The translations under genes and the position numbers were made by a program. A stretch of DNA of 40,076 nucleotides, taken from assembly GCA_029876055.1 (NCBI GenBank), contig CM056961.1:1-40076 (forward strand), written 5' to 3'. Shown one piece after another: positions 28,928-37,422 of this stretch (position 1 is the stretch's first letter; each line of letters opens with the position of its first letter). Source of the stretch: Madurella fahalii. Taxonomy: Eukaryota; Ascomycota; Sordariomycetes; Sordariales. A model generated the notes under the pieces. That model did no database searches. It was not told the DNA's origin and saw only the letters and a list, made by a program, of their open reading frames with translations.

Positions 28928-31219
28928 ATGTGATTAGAACGTTGGTTTTTATCCACAAATGCTAAAGATATAGGTACTCTATATCTAATATTTTCATTAT
29001 TTTCAGGATTATTAGGAACAGCTTTCTCTGTTTTAATAAGAATGGAGTTAAGTGGACCAGGTGTTCAATATATTGCAGATAATCAATTATATAATAGTAT
29101 TATTACAGCTCATGCCTTATTAATGATTTTCTTTATGGTTATGCCAGCTTTAATTGGAGGTTTCGGTAATTTCTTACTACCATTATTAGTAGGAGGTCCT
29201 GATATGGCATTCCCTAGACTAAATAATATAAGTTTTTGATTGTTACCTCCTAGTTTACTATTATTAATATTCTCTGCATGCATAGAAGGAGGTGCAGGTA
29301 CAGGTTGAACTCTTTATCCTCCTTTATCAGGTGTACAAAGCCATAGCGGACCTAGTGTCGATTTAGCTATATTTGCTTTACATTTATCAGGGGTAAGTAG
29401 TTTATTAGGAGCTATGAACTTTATAACTACTATAATGAATATGAGAACTCCTGGTATAAGATTACACAAATTAGCTTTATTTGGGTGAGCTGTGGTTATA
29501 ACAGCTGTGTTATTGTTATTATCTTTACCTGTTTTAGCCGGTGCTATTACTATGCTTTTAACAGATAGAAATTTTAATACATCATTCTTTGAAACTGCTG
29601 GAGGTGGTGATCCAATTTTATTCCAACATCTTTTTTGATTCTTCGGTCACCCCGAGGTTTATATATTAATTATACCCGGTTTTGGAATAATAAGTACAAC
29701 TATATCTGCTTATTCAAATAAATCTGTATTTGGATACATAGGTATGGTTTATGCCATGATGTCGATTGGAATATTAGGATTTATTGTTTGAAGTCATCAT
29801 ATGTATACTGTTGGTTTAGACGTGGATACAAGAGCATATTTCACAGCTGCAACATTAATAATTGCAGTTCCTACGGGAATTAAAATATTTAGTTGGTTAG
29901 CTACTTGCTACGGAGGTTCTATTAAATTAACACCTTCTATGTTATTTGCTTTAGGTTTTGTATTTATGTTCACAATTGGAGGATTAAGTGGTGTTGTTTT
30001 AGCTAATGCATCTCTTGATATTGCTTTCCACGATACTTATTACGTAGTTGCTCATTTTCACTACGTATTAAGTATGGGAGCTGTATTTGCAATGTTTAGC
30101 GGATGATATTTCTGAGTACCTAAAATATTAGGTTTAAATTATAATATGACTCTATCTAAAGTACAATTCTGAATACTTTTCATAGGGGTTAATCTTACAT
30201 TCTTCCCTCAACATTTCCTAGGTTTACAAGGAATGCCTAGAAGAATAAGTGATTATCCTGATGCATTTGCAGGTTGAAATCTAATAAGTAGTTTTGGATC
30301 TATCGTAAGTGTGGTGGCTGCTTGATTATTTTTATATATTGTTTATATACAATTAATTGAAGGGGAATATGCAGGTAGATTTCCGTGATTAAATCCAGAA
30401 TTCTATACTGATACTTTACAAGCTATTTTAAATAGAAGTTATCCTAGTTTAGAGTGAGCTTTAAGTAGTCCACCTAAACCTCATGCATTCGATAGTCTTC
30501 CTTTACAAAGTAAAGTCGGTTTTTTTAGCTTAAAAAAATATTTAACTCTGCAAAATATAATTTTAAGTATAGTTATCTTTGCAGTTTTTTATTTATTAAG
30601 AAATTACTTTTTTTCGGCGGGGTTTAATCTAGAATATAGCGGTTTAGATTTTAAAGTTTATATACCTGCAGATTTATCTGCAGGTTTTTTATCTGTAATT
30701 TTTAGATTAGGTTTGAAAGGATTGATAGAGGATTTCTTTTCTTCACAAAATACATCTGATATTTATAGTAAGTGTGAGTTTTCAGAATCTAATATAGAAC
30801 AGTTTGATAACGATTTATTACAAAATGGTATAAATTTCTCTTCAGCGGCTTCAGGTTCTGGTTCAGGTTCTGGTTCAGGTGAACCTTCAAATTCTTCTGG
30901 AAAAAACCCAGAATCGGGTAAAGTTACTACAGATTCAGATTATGGAGATTATTCAGAGGATGAATCTATAAAAGCTGAATCTACTTATTCTGACTCTAAT
31001 GATACTGAACTCATGAAGCTTATATATAGTAATGATTTTCCTAACCAGATAAAAACATTAGACAAAGATCAGTTATCTCTTACTTTAAATACATTAGGAG
31101 AAATGAAAGAACAATATCAACAGAGTAAGGTACCTAGTGCAGAAGAACAAATAAAGATATTAAGTAAACAAGAGGCTTTAGTTGCGAAAGAGATAGAAAA
31201 AAGACTTAATGAAAAATAA
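28928..31219 (+). CDS. cox1: Cytochrome c oxidase subunit 1 with C-terminal extension
   Basis: Catalytic subunit of complex IV, intronless. Residues 1-528 are normal: LERWFLSTNAKDIGTLYLIF at the start, the Cu-B and cross-link region WFFGHPEVYILIIPGFGI, SHHMYTVGLDVDTRAYFTAA, and the heme ligands in HDTYYVVAHFHYVLSMG, ending PKPHAFDSLPLQS. The frame runs on for about 235 residues to TAA 31217, giving 763 in all. The extension has a hydrophobic segment (IILSIVIFAVFYLLRNYFF), a second (LSAGFLSVIFRLGLKGLIEDF), a Ser-Gly repeat (ASGSGSGSGSGE), an acidic Ser-rich stretch and a charged helical end (ILSKQEALVAKEIEKRLNEK). The plan matches the ORFs at 32728 and 34130. The frame is also open upstream to 28850 but lacks an ATG there. 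Confidence 0.93.
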
Positions 31220-31600
31220 AATAATATAAAAGATAAAAGTAAAGAAAAAGAAAAATAAAATTAAATTCTTTTCTTAATTTATTATAATATTTTATATCTA
31301 TAATCTGTCTATTAAGTAGTAAATAGTAACGTCTGTCTTTTAAATAACAATTAGGTTAATATTTTTATTAATCTCTATTAATAATTCATATTAGGGTTAT
31401 TTTTTCAATGTTTTTAATACAAAATATGGCTTATTTTAACAAAAAGAATTAATTTTTTGTTAATTAAAATATCATTAGTAGGATGATGAAATGGATAGTT
31501 AACAGTTGGCTCAAAAAAAAAATTGCCAAAAATTTTATAAATATTTGAAAATAAAATATTTTCAATATTTATCCATATATATATATTTATATATATATAT
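31220..31600. other. AT-rich spacer after cox1
   Basis: No gene seen. It contains the 28-nt repeat 31412-31439 shared with the rns upstream region, and a TATATATATA palindrome near 31575-31600. Confidence 0.5.
31412..31439 (+). repeat. 28-nt dispersed repeat (partner 2441-2468)
   Basis: Identical to the copy upstream of rns. The flanks differ. Confidence 0.85.
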
Positions 31601-31615
31601 GGATATGTAAGTAAA

Positions 31616-31720
31616 TCTCTATAGGCTCAATGGTAGAGTATAATTACTGGAAGGAAATAAAAGACTATTTAACTTAGTCTCAGTATTATATAGATGTTCG
31701 AATCATCATAGTGATAGGAG
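31616..31720 (+). pseudogene. tRNA-Asn-like sequence with an insertion in the anticodon region
   Basis: CTCTATAGGCTCAATGGTAG and a later AGATGTTCGAATCATC match the D arm and T arm of trnN at 4663. About 30 extra bases sit between ATTACTG and CAGTATT, where the anticodon should be, and the acceptor strands pair only at the outer end. Most likely a broken duplicate. Confidence 0.55.
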
Positions 31721-31754
31721 GTTATAATATTTGAAATCTATGAAGAGATTTATT

Positions 31755-31900
31755 TTTGTGTACCAGCCAGCAGTCGCGGCGATTGGTATTAAATCAAAAA
31801 CAGTTAGACTGAACGAGCTTGTTCGGTTGTTATTATAATCTTGAAGAGTCGCCTCGTAAGGGTAAGGGGCGGCGAGTCCCGTAAGTGGGGCGATTGGCTA
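31755..31900 (+). other. Patch with rRNA-like motifs
   Basis: CCAGCAGTCGCGG matches the 530 loop of rns at 3143-3155. AGTCCCGTAAGTGGGGC resembles AGTCGCGTAAGCGGGGC of rnl at about 10938. The patch is GC-richer than its surroundings. It may be shuffled rRNA fragments or chance. Confidence 0.35.
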
Positions 31901-32560
31901 ACTTAGTATTTTATAAAAAAATCTGGCTTTCTGGTATGGATTTATATTACTGTAAATTTATCCTAAAAATTGAAGGGTTTTTGTTAGCAAACTTAGTAAA
32001 TTTTTATTTCAGATTAAGTTTTAACCTATTAGAATATATTATATTCATTTCATTTTACGTTTTAATATTTAAAGCATTATATCTTTATTGGTATTAATAT
32101 ATGAACTTTTGACTATTTTAGTCAACGATTTGTAAGTAAAGTAGTATACCCGGCGGGGGGGGGTAAATTTTTATATAATATTTGAGGTAATAATTTGATA
32201 TTATCTTTGGATATTATTAGAAATAATCAAGAAGAAGAAGAAGATATTTATCAAAGAATATTTTTTTGTTTGGTGGGGTTGGGGTGAGGTGGTCCTAAAT
32301 ATTTTAGCTGAAAATCTATTTGATACATAGATTAAATATTTTCATAAAGTATTTGATGCTACAGGTTAAAGTTCATCTCTTAATTCTTCTTTATAAGATA
32401 TAATTCAATGAAACAAGATATTTCAAGATCATTATCATCTTTAACCTAGGAGGTTGAAAAATTAAGTCTTGGTATGAATAATATTAAAAGTAAATAAGAT
32501 AGGGAAAACTTGAAAACTGACAAGAAAGTGATTTTAAGAGACGAAATTAAAATTATATAA
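31885..32560 (+). pseudogene. Degenerate first copy of the accessory ORF family
   Basis: Collinear with the intact ORF at 32728 but broken. LSFNLLEYIIFI then FKALYLYWY ends at TAA 32095, where the intact copies read LYLCW then N or D. Later blocks match in DNA (TGAACTTTTGACTATTTTAG; AATATTTGAGGTAATAATTT; GCTGAAAATCTATTTGATAC; AAATTAAGTCTTGGTATGAA) across several stops and indels. A run of nine or ten G (about 32154-32163) and a GAAGAAGAAGAA run (32231-32242) are local expansions. No single frame survives. Confidence 0.8.
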
Positions 32561-32667
32561 ATTAGATACGGCTACAATACCGAGAGGTGAGCTACTTGCT
32601 GGCTTGCTTGCTTGATTACTACTACTACAACAACCAAGACTAGCTGTTTTGTATTTTAACAAAATGG

Positions 32668-32727
32668 GTAGATTAATATAGACTAAGAAAATTGTTTTAT
32701 TTTATTTTTGATATTAAGAATACATAG
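32668..32727 (+). repeat. cox3-type leader before the second ORF copy
   Basis: GTAGATTAATATAGACTAAG AAAATTGTTTT resembles 4881-4912 before cox3 (GATAGATTAAGATAGATTAA GATAATTGTTT) and closely matches 34069-34100 before the third copy. Confidence 0.65.
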
Positions 32728-33723
32728 ATGACTAATATGATAACTCATATTAAATTTTTTACTAGTAAATTTGCCAAATTTTCTCTTATATTAGCTTTTA
32801 ACCTATTAAGATATATTATATTCATTTTACCTTTCATTTTAATATTTAAATCTTTATATCTTTGTTGGGATAATAATATATGAACTTTTGACTATTTTAG
32901 TCAACAATTTATAAGCAGTATCCCTTTTTTTGGGCAAATATTCTCAGAGAATATTTGAGGTAATAATTTGATATTATCTTTGGATATGATTAGAAATAAT
33001 CAAAATATTTCTCAAATATTATTTTTTTGTGGTCTAAGTACTATTTTAGCTGAAAATCTATTTGATACATATATTATAGATTTTTATTCTAAAGTAAAAT
33101 ATTTTTCAGCTACAGGGGGTGAAAGTTTTGTGGATACGTTATCCAGCGAAGGCGGCAAAACTCCTTGAAAAATAGATACAATGGCTATGACAGATTCAGG
33201 TTCATCTAGAGAACCAAGCTCAGGTGCAAGCTCAGGATCAGGATCAGATCAAGCAGGAGCAGGAGGAGGAACATCTGCGGTAGCTGCAGCAGGTGAGAGT
33301 TCAGAAAGTCCAGCGAGAGGTGAAAGTTCATCAGATGGTAATACACAAACAATTGCACCTTCATCTGGAGGTGGTGAAAGTTCATCTTTAAATTCCTCAT
33401 CTAAAAGATACAATTCTATTGAATCAAAACATGAACGTCTTTCAAGAGCATACGGACATGCTATGGAGGGTTTATATAATGATCTTAAAAAATTAAGTCT
33501 TGAAATGGATAAAGCTGAAAATAAAGAAAAATGGCAAAACTTGAAAGCCCAAAGAGATGAAGCTATAGAGACTATAGCTATGGTAACTAAAGCTTCAACG
33601 GAGGAAATAGAAAAGTATATGTCTGTTAAAGATAGTGATAATAATGCTATTAAAAGAAATTATGATTTACTTGATAAAGATAATAAAGATGATGGCAATG
33701 ATAAACCTACTAAAAGAAAATAA
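32728..33723 (+). CDS. Hypothetical membrane-anchored protein, family copy 2
   Basis: Unknown protein of 331 residues, ATG 32728 to TAA 33721, directly preceded by TAG; TGA-Trp codons at 32881, 32959 and 33166. N-terminus MTNMITHIKFFTSKFAKFSL, one strong transmembrane segment (residues about 24-46, LLRYIIFILPFILIFKSLYL), a second weaker one near 90-115 (ILFFCGLSTILAENLFDTYI), a Ser/Gly/Ala-rich GC-richer linker (about 150-230), then a charged coiled-coil-like region (LYNDLKKLSLEMDKAENKEK) and a Lys-rich end KPTKRK. The first 120 or so residues are clearly homologous to the ORF at 34130. The linker and C-terminal halves differ. No family recognised. Confidence 0.8.
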
Positions 33724-34129
33724 GATTCAACTTATTCTAACATTAGAGTTTTTAATGAAAAATGTCTACCTAAATAATAAGATTAAATCTAGATTAAATT
33801 AGATCAATAGGGACAAATCTTGGGTGTCTAAGATCATAAATAAATCTTTTGTTCACTTATCTTTGCAAGCTATTATCTTTTTTTTTTATTGGTGGGTAAT
33901 TATCCTTAAATTCATAAAGAGCATCGTATATTACCCTACCCGACAATAGGGTGTGTAATACCGGTAATACTCTGACAGATAGATGTTTGATTCATCTTAG
34001 CGGCTTTTTTTTTTCAAACTAAAAATACTAATTTAATTTAATCAGGACAGGACAGTATAAATTAAAATAGATTAAGATAGACTAAGAAAATTGTTTTATT
34101 TTATTTTCTTCGATATTAAGGATGCGCAC
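33724..34129. other. Spacer between family copies 2 and 3
   Basis: It holds a copied 3' half of trnN with its following spacer (33977-34025) and a cox3-type leader (34067-34100). Otherwise AT-rich with no gene. Confidence 0.6.
33977..34100 (+). repeat. Copy of the trnN 3' half and cox3 leader
   Basis: AGATAGATGTTTGATTCATC and on through TTTTTTTCAAACTAAAAA matches 4704-4747 (trnN T arm, acceptor and spacer) with few changes. TAGATTAAGATAGACTAAGA near 34068 matches 4882-4907. The A-rich array between them at 4747-4862 is much shorter here. Confidence 0.82.
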
Positions 34130-35362
34130 ATGACTAATATAATGACTCATATTAAATTTTTTACTAGTAAATTTGCCAAATTTTCTCTCAGATTAAGTTT
34201 TAACATATTAAAGTATATTATATTAATTCTACCTTTCATTTTAATATTTAAATCTTTATATCTTTGTTGAAACAATGATGTATGAACTATTACATATTTC
34301 AGTCAACAGTTAATAAGTAATTTCCCTTTTTGTGGAAAAATGTTATCCGAGAATGTTTGAGGTAACAATTTGATATTATCTTTGGATATGATTCATGATA
34401 ATCAAAAGTTTACTGAATATATAGTTGCAGGTGGGCTAGGTAGTTGTTTTGGTAGAAGTATCTACGAAATGTTTAGTGATTATTTCAAAATACCTGCCTT
34501 AGCAGGACCTGGTTACGTAAGTAGTGATTTAGAAAGAATACCCTCTGTAAAATGTAAAACACCTTTAATTTTACAATCAACTCAAGATTCAAACTTAAAC
34601 TTAGATTCTGGTTCAGGAGAAGGTTCGTCTACAATACCTGTAGAAAATAGAGTAGGTTCACCAGGAGGTACTCGTACTCCCCCTAGTTACCCTAGTAGCC
34701 CTGGTCATGGAACAGCAGAGCAAGAAGCATTCTATAGATTGTCCGAACCTACACTTCTTTGAAAACAAGTTGTAACTGATTTTTATGCGGGTTGGGTACC
34801 AAGTCACCAAAAATTAACGGAGTATTTAGCTAGACTAAATAATAGTTGTTCTCAATTTTCTCTTAATGTTCCAATAAATAATACTAATCCTCATATTAAT
34901 GAAGGGTCTTTGATAAACCATCTTAATACAATTATACAAAAACATTCCGAGATAATAACTAATTCATTTACATTAAGGGATCATTTAATTAACGATTTAC
35001 GTCATTACCTATCTGAAGAAGATAAGGCTAAAATAGACGAAGCAACACGTCGGGCTGAAGAAGCTACTAATAATTATATCAATAAGTTAGAAAATATGAA
35101 TGATAGATTTGAGAATAGAACTAAACTAAAAGTATTTTTTGATTCAACTAATTCATATAGAAATACTCTAAAAAAAGAGTATACAACTAAAGATGCAATA
35201 TTACAAAAGGGTATTAAACAACATCCTGCCTTTGAAAATAAAGAACTTAGAAAATTAATTAATTCAGATTATCGTAATACTCTAAAAGCTTTTCATGATC
35301 AAGAAGGATACTTGAAAAAAAGAATTTCAGAGATATTTAATGAGCCTAAACGGAATAATTAA
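34130..35362 (+). CDS. Hypothetical membrane-anchored protein, family copy 3
   Basis: Unknown protein of 410 residues, ATG 34130 to TAA 35360, with TGA-Trp at 34274, 34289, 34358 and 34760. N-terminus MTNIMTHIKFFTSKFAKFSL, a transmembrane segment (ILKYIILILPFILIFKSLYL), the block SENVWGNNLILSLDMI shared with copy 2, a second hydrophobic stretch (YIVAGGLGSCFGRSIYEMF), a Ser/Gly/Pro linker (SGSGEGSSTIP; TPPSYPSSPGHG), then a long helical charged half (EEDKAKIDEATRRAEEATNN; KLENMNDRFENRTKLKVFF). MTNI followed by AT resembles the usual cox3 start. It lies before nad1 and shares the copied trnN-cox3 leader. Function unknown. Confidence 0.82.
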
Positions 35363-35755
35363 TTTATTTTTATTTATCTATTATTTTATGATGTTCACTC
35401 CTTGTATGTGCTAATACTAGAATAAAGATATATGTACGTGACAGGAGATATATTATAGTGGAGGATATCACTGGTAAAGCGGGTGTTGGGGCTTTATCGT
35501 GCCGTGCTTACATACTGTAGCTCATGAGCTTTTAACCGCAGTCGCAGTATAAGGGGGTTGCGTTAAATAATTTAAATTTTTACAAAGTATAATAATAAAT
35601 ATTACTTTGATACTTTTTAATAGGAATCTTAGTACCTAAAAATAAAGGAAGGGTAAATATAACCTATTATTAGTATTCTTGTTATTAATCTAATTCATTT
35701 TCACTTTTCTTTTTATTATTTTCCCTTCTATTTATATTAAAAATAAAAAATTTAT
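35363..35755. other. Spacer before nad1 with a nad4L-leader copy
   Basis: Mostly filled by the duplicated nad4L leader at 35441-35634. The rest is AT-rich. Confidence 0.6.
35441..35634 (+). pseudogene. Copied nad4L leader and truncated nad4L start
   Basis: Two blocks match 20293-20352 and 20408-20475. The nad4L start ATGAATATTACCTTGATAC is here ATAAATATTACTTTGATAC, so the start codon is lost and the frame is cut after about 12 codons (GGAATCTTAG). It lies about 120 nt before nad1. Confidence 0.85.
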
Positions 35756-36871
35756 ATGTCTTATTCTCCTACGATTATCTCATTAGTTGAAGTTGTTTTG
35801 GTATTAGTTCCCGCGCTGGTAGGTGTAGCTTATGTAACAATTGCAGAAAGAAAAACTATGGCAAGTATGCAAAGAAGATTAGGTCCTAATGCTGTAGGAT
35901 ATTATGGTTTACTACAAGCATTTGCTGATGCATTAAAACTTTTATTAAAAGAATATGTAGCACCTACGCAAGCAAATATAATATTATTTTTCTTAGGTCC
36001 TGTTATTACATTAATTTTCTCTCTTTTAGGGTATGCAGTTATTCCTTATGGACCTGGATTAACTGTTAATGATTTCAGTTTAGGAATATACTATATGTTA
36101 GCTGTATCTTCATTAGCTACTTATGGAATATTATTAGCCGGTTGAAGTGCCAATAGTAAATATGCTTTTTTAGGTTCCTTAAGAAGTACAGCTCAATTAA
36201 TTAGTTATGAATTAGTATTAAGTTCTGCCATACTTTTAGTTATTATGTTAACAGGTAATTTGAATCTTACTGTAAATACTGAATCTCAAAGAGCTATTTG
36301 ATATGTACTACCTTTACTTCCTATATTTATTATATTTTTTATTGGATCTGTAGCTGAAACTAATAGAGCTCCTTTTGATTTAGCTGAAGCGGAATCAGAA
36401 CTTGTTAGTGGTTTTATGACAGAACATGCAGCAGTAGTATTTGTATTCTTTTTCTTAGCTGAATATGGAAGTATAGTTTTAATGTGTATACTTACAAGTA
36501 TTTTGTTTTTAGGAGGTTATTTATTAATTAATAATTTAGACTATTGAAATATATTTCGTCTTATTATTCTTTATAATCCGTTATATTTAGATTGAGATGT
36601 TTATTCAAGATATTATTATATTTATACAGAGTATTTTTTTAATAATTCTATCATAGATGGATTATTCTATGGGTTAAGTCTAGGGTTAAAAAGTTCTATA
36701 TTGATCTTCATTTTTATATGAGTAAGAGCTTCTTTTCCTAGAATACGTTTTGATCAATTGATGGCTTTCTGTTGAACAGTTTTATTGCCTATACTGTTCG
36801 CATTAATAGTTTTAGTTCCTTGTGTTTTATATAGTTATAATATATTCCCTGCGAATATATATTTACTATAG
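35756..36871 (+). CDS. nad1: NADH dehydrogenase subunit 1
   Basis: Complex I subunit at the junction of membrane and matrix arms, near the quinone site; 371 residues, intronless. It has VAYVTIAERKTMASMQRRLG with the N-terminal loop PNAVGYYGLLQAFADALKLL, the quinone-loop block VAETNRAPFDLAEAESELVS with its acidic cluster, and the later FIWVRASFPRIRFDQLM. TGA-Trp codons occur at several sites, for example 36143 and 36299. ATG 35756 precedes helix 1 and the stop is TAG at 36869. Confidence 0.97.
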
Positions 36872-37278
36872 TAAAAAATTTTTTTTAATATTAAAGGTTT
36901 TCCTTATATATTATTAACTTTTTTTGCGGCTAATATATTAACTATATAATAACTAACTATCGTGTCGTATAGTACCGTTTGGTACGATACGGTTCGTTGC
37001 GTTATCGTTTAGTTTTACTTTTTTTATTTCATACGTCCGTTAATTCGTTGTATCCTTTCATTCTATTTCATTTTGTAACTTTCAAACATTAAGATTAAGT
37101 GTGTTATAATTATAATATTATTTAATACACTAATTTATAGATAAATATAAAAAAAACTGGCAGAATTTTTCAATATCTTTACTTAAAATAATCATAATAT
37201 AGTATTTACTTAATCGTAACTGCATTTCTTATTTAGAAATAGCATAGCTGTATTACAATGCTATATTCGCCATAAAAT
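36872..37278. other. Spacer between nad1 and nad4
   Basis: No gene seen. It contains imperfect repeats of GGTACGATACGG type near 36961-37005 (CGTGTCGTATAGTACCG, TGGTACGATACGG) and the 42-nt inverted repeat at 37141-37182. Confidence 0.6.
37141..37182. repeat. 42-nt inverted repeat (partner 972-1013)
   Basis: Perfect reverse complement of the 5' part of the 876-1859 ORF, with weaker similarity to about 37196. Confidence 0.93.
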
Positions 37279-37422
37279 TAACCCCAGCGATCAGCAAGTA
37301 TGATACCTCGCAGAAATCAATTTAATTCAATATACAAATTCTCCTTTATCAAACATAACGTTGTCTTCAGAAAGCTATCGCTGGTGTGACATTTTATAGT
37401 GCAAATGGGAGGGTATGTAAGG
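37279..37422 (+). repeat. 144-bp direct repeat, nad4 leader (partner 769-912)
   Basis: One mismatch to 769-912. It includes CCAGCGATCAGC near 37284 and GCTATCGCTGG near 37374, which form an imperfect stem, and it ends inside the predicted nad4 start region. Confidence 0.95.

Noticed and set aside
32150..32165. G-run as a functional element such as a quadruplex
   Set aside because: A single run within a decayed ORF copy; more likely slippage or a sequencing artefact.
33206..33400. Open frame on - strand, Leu-rich
   Set aside because: Antisense of the Ser/Gly linker of the 32728 ORF.
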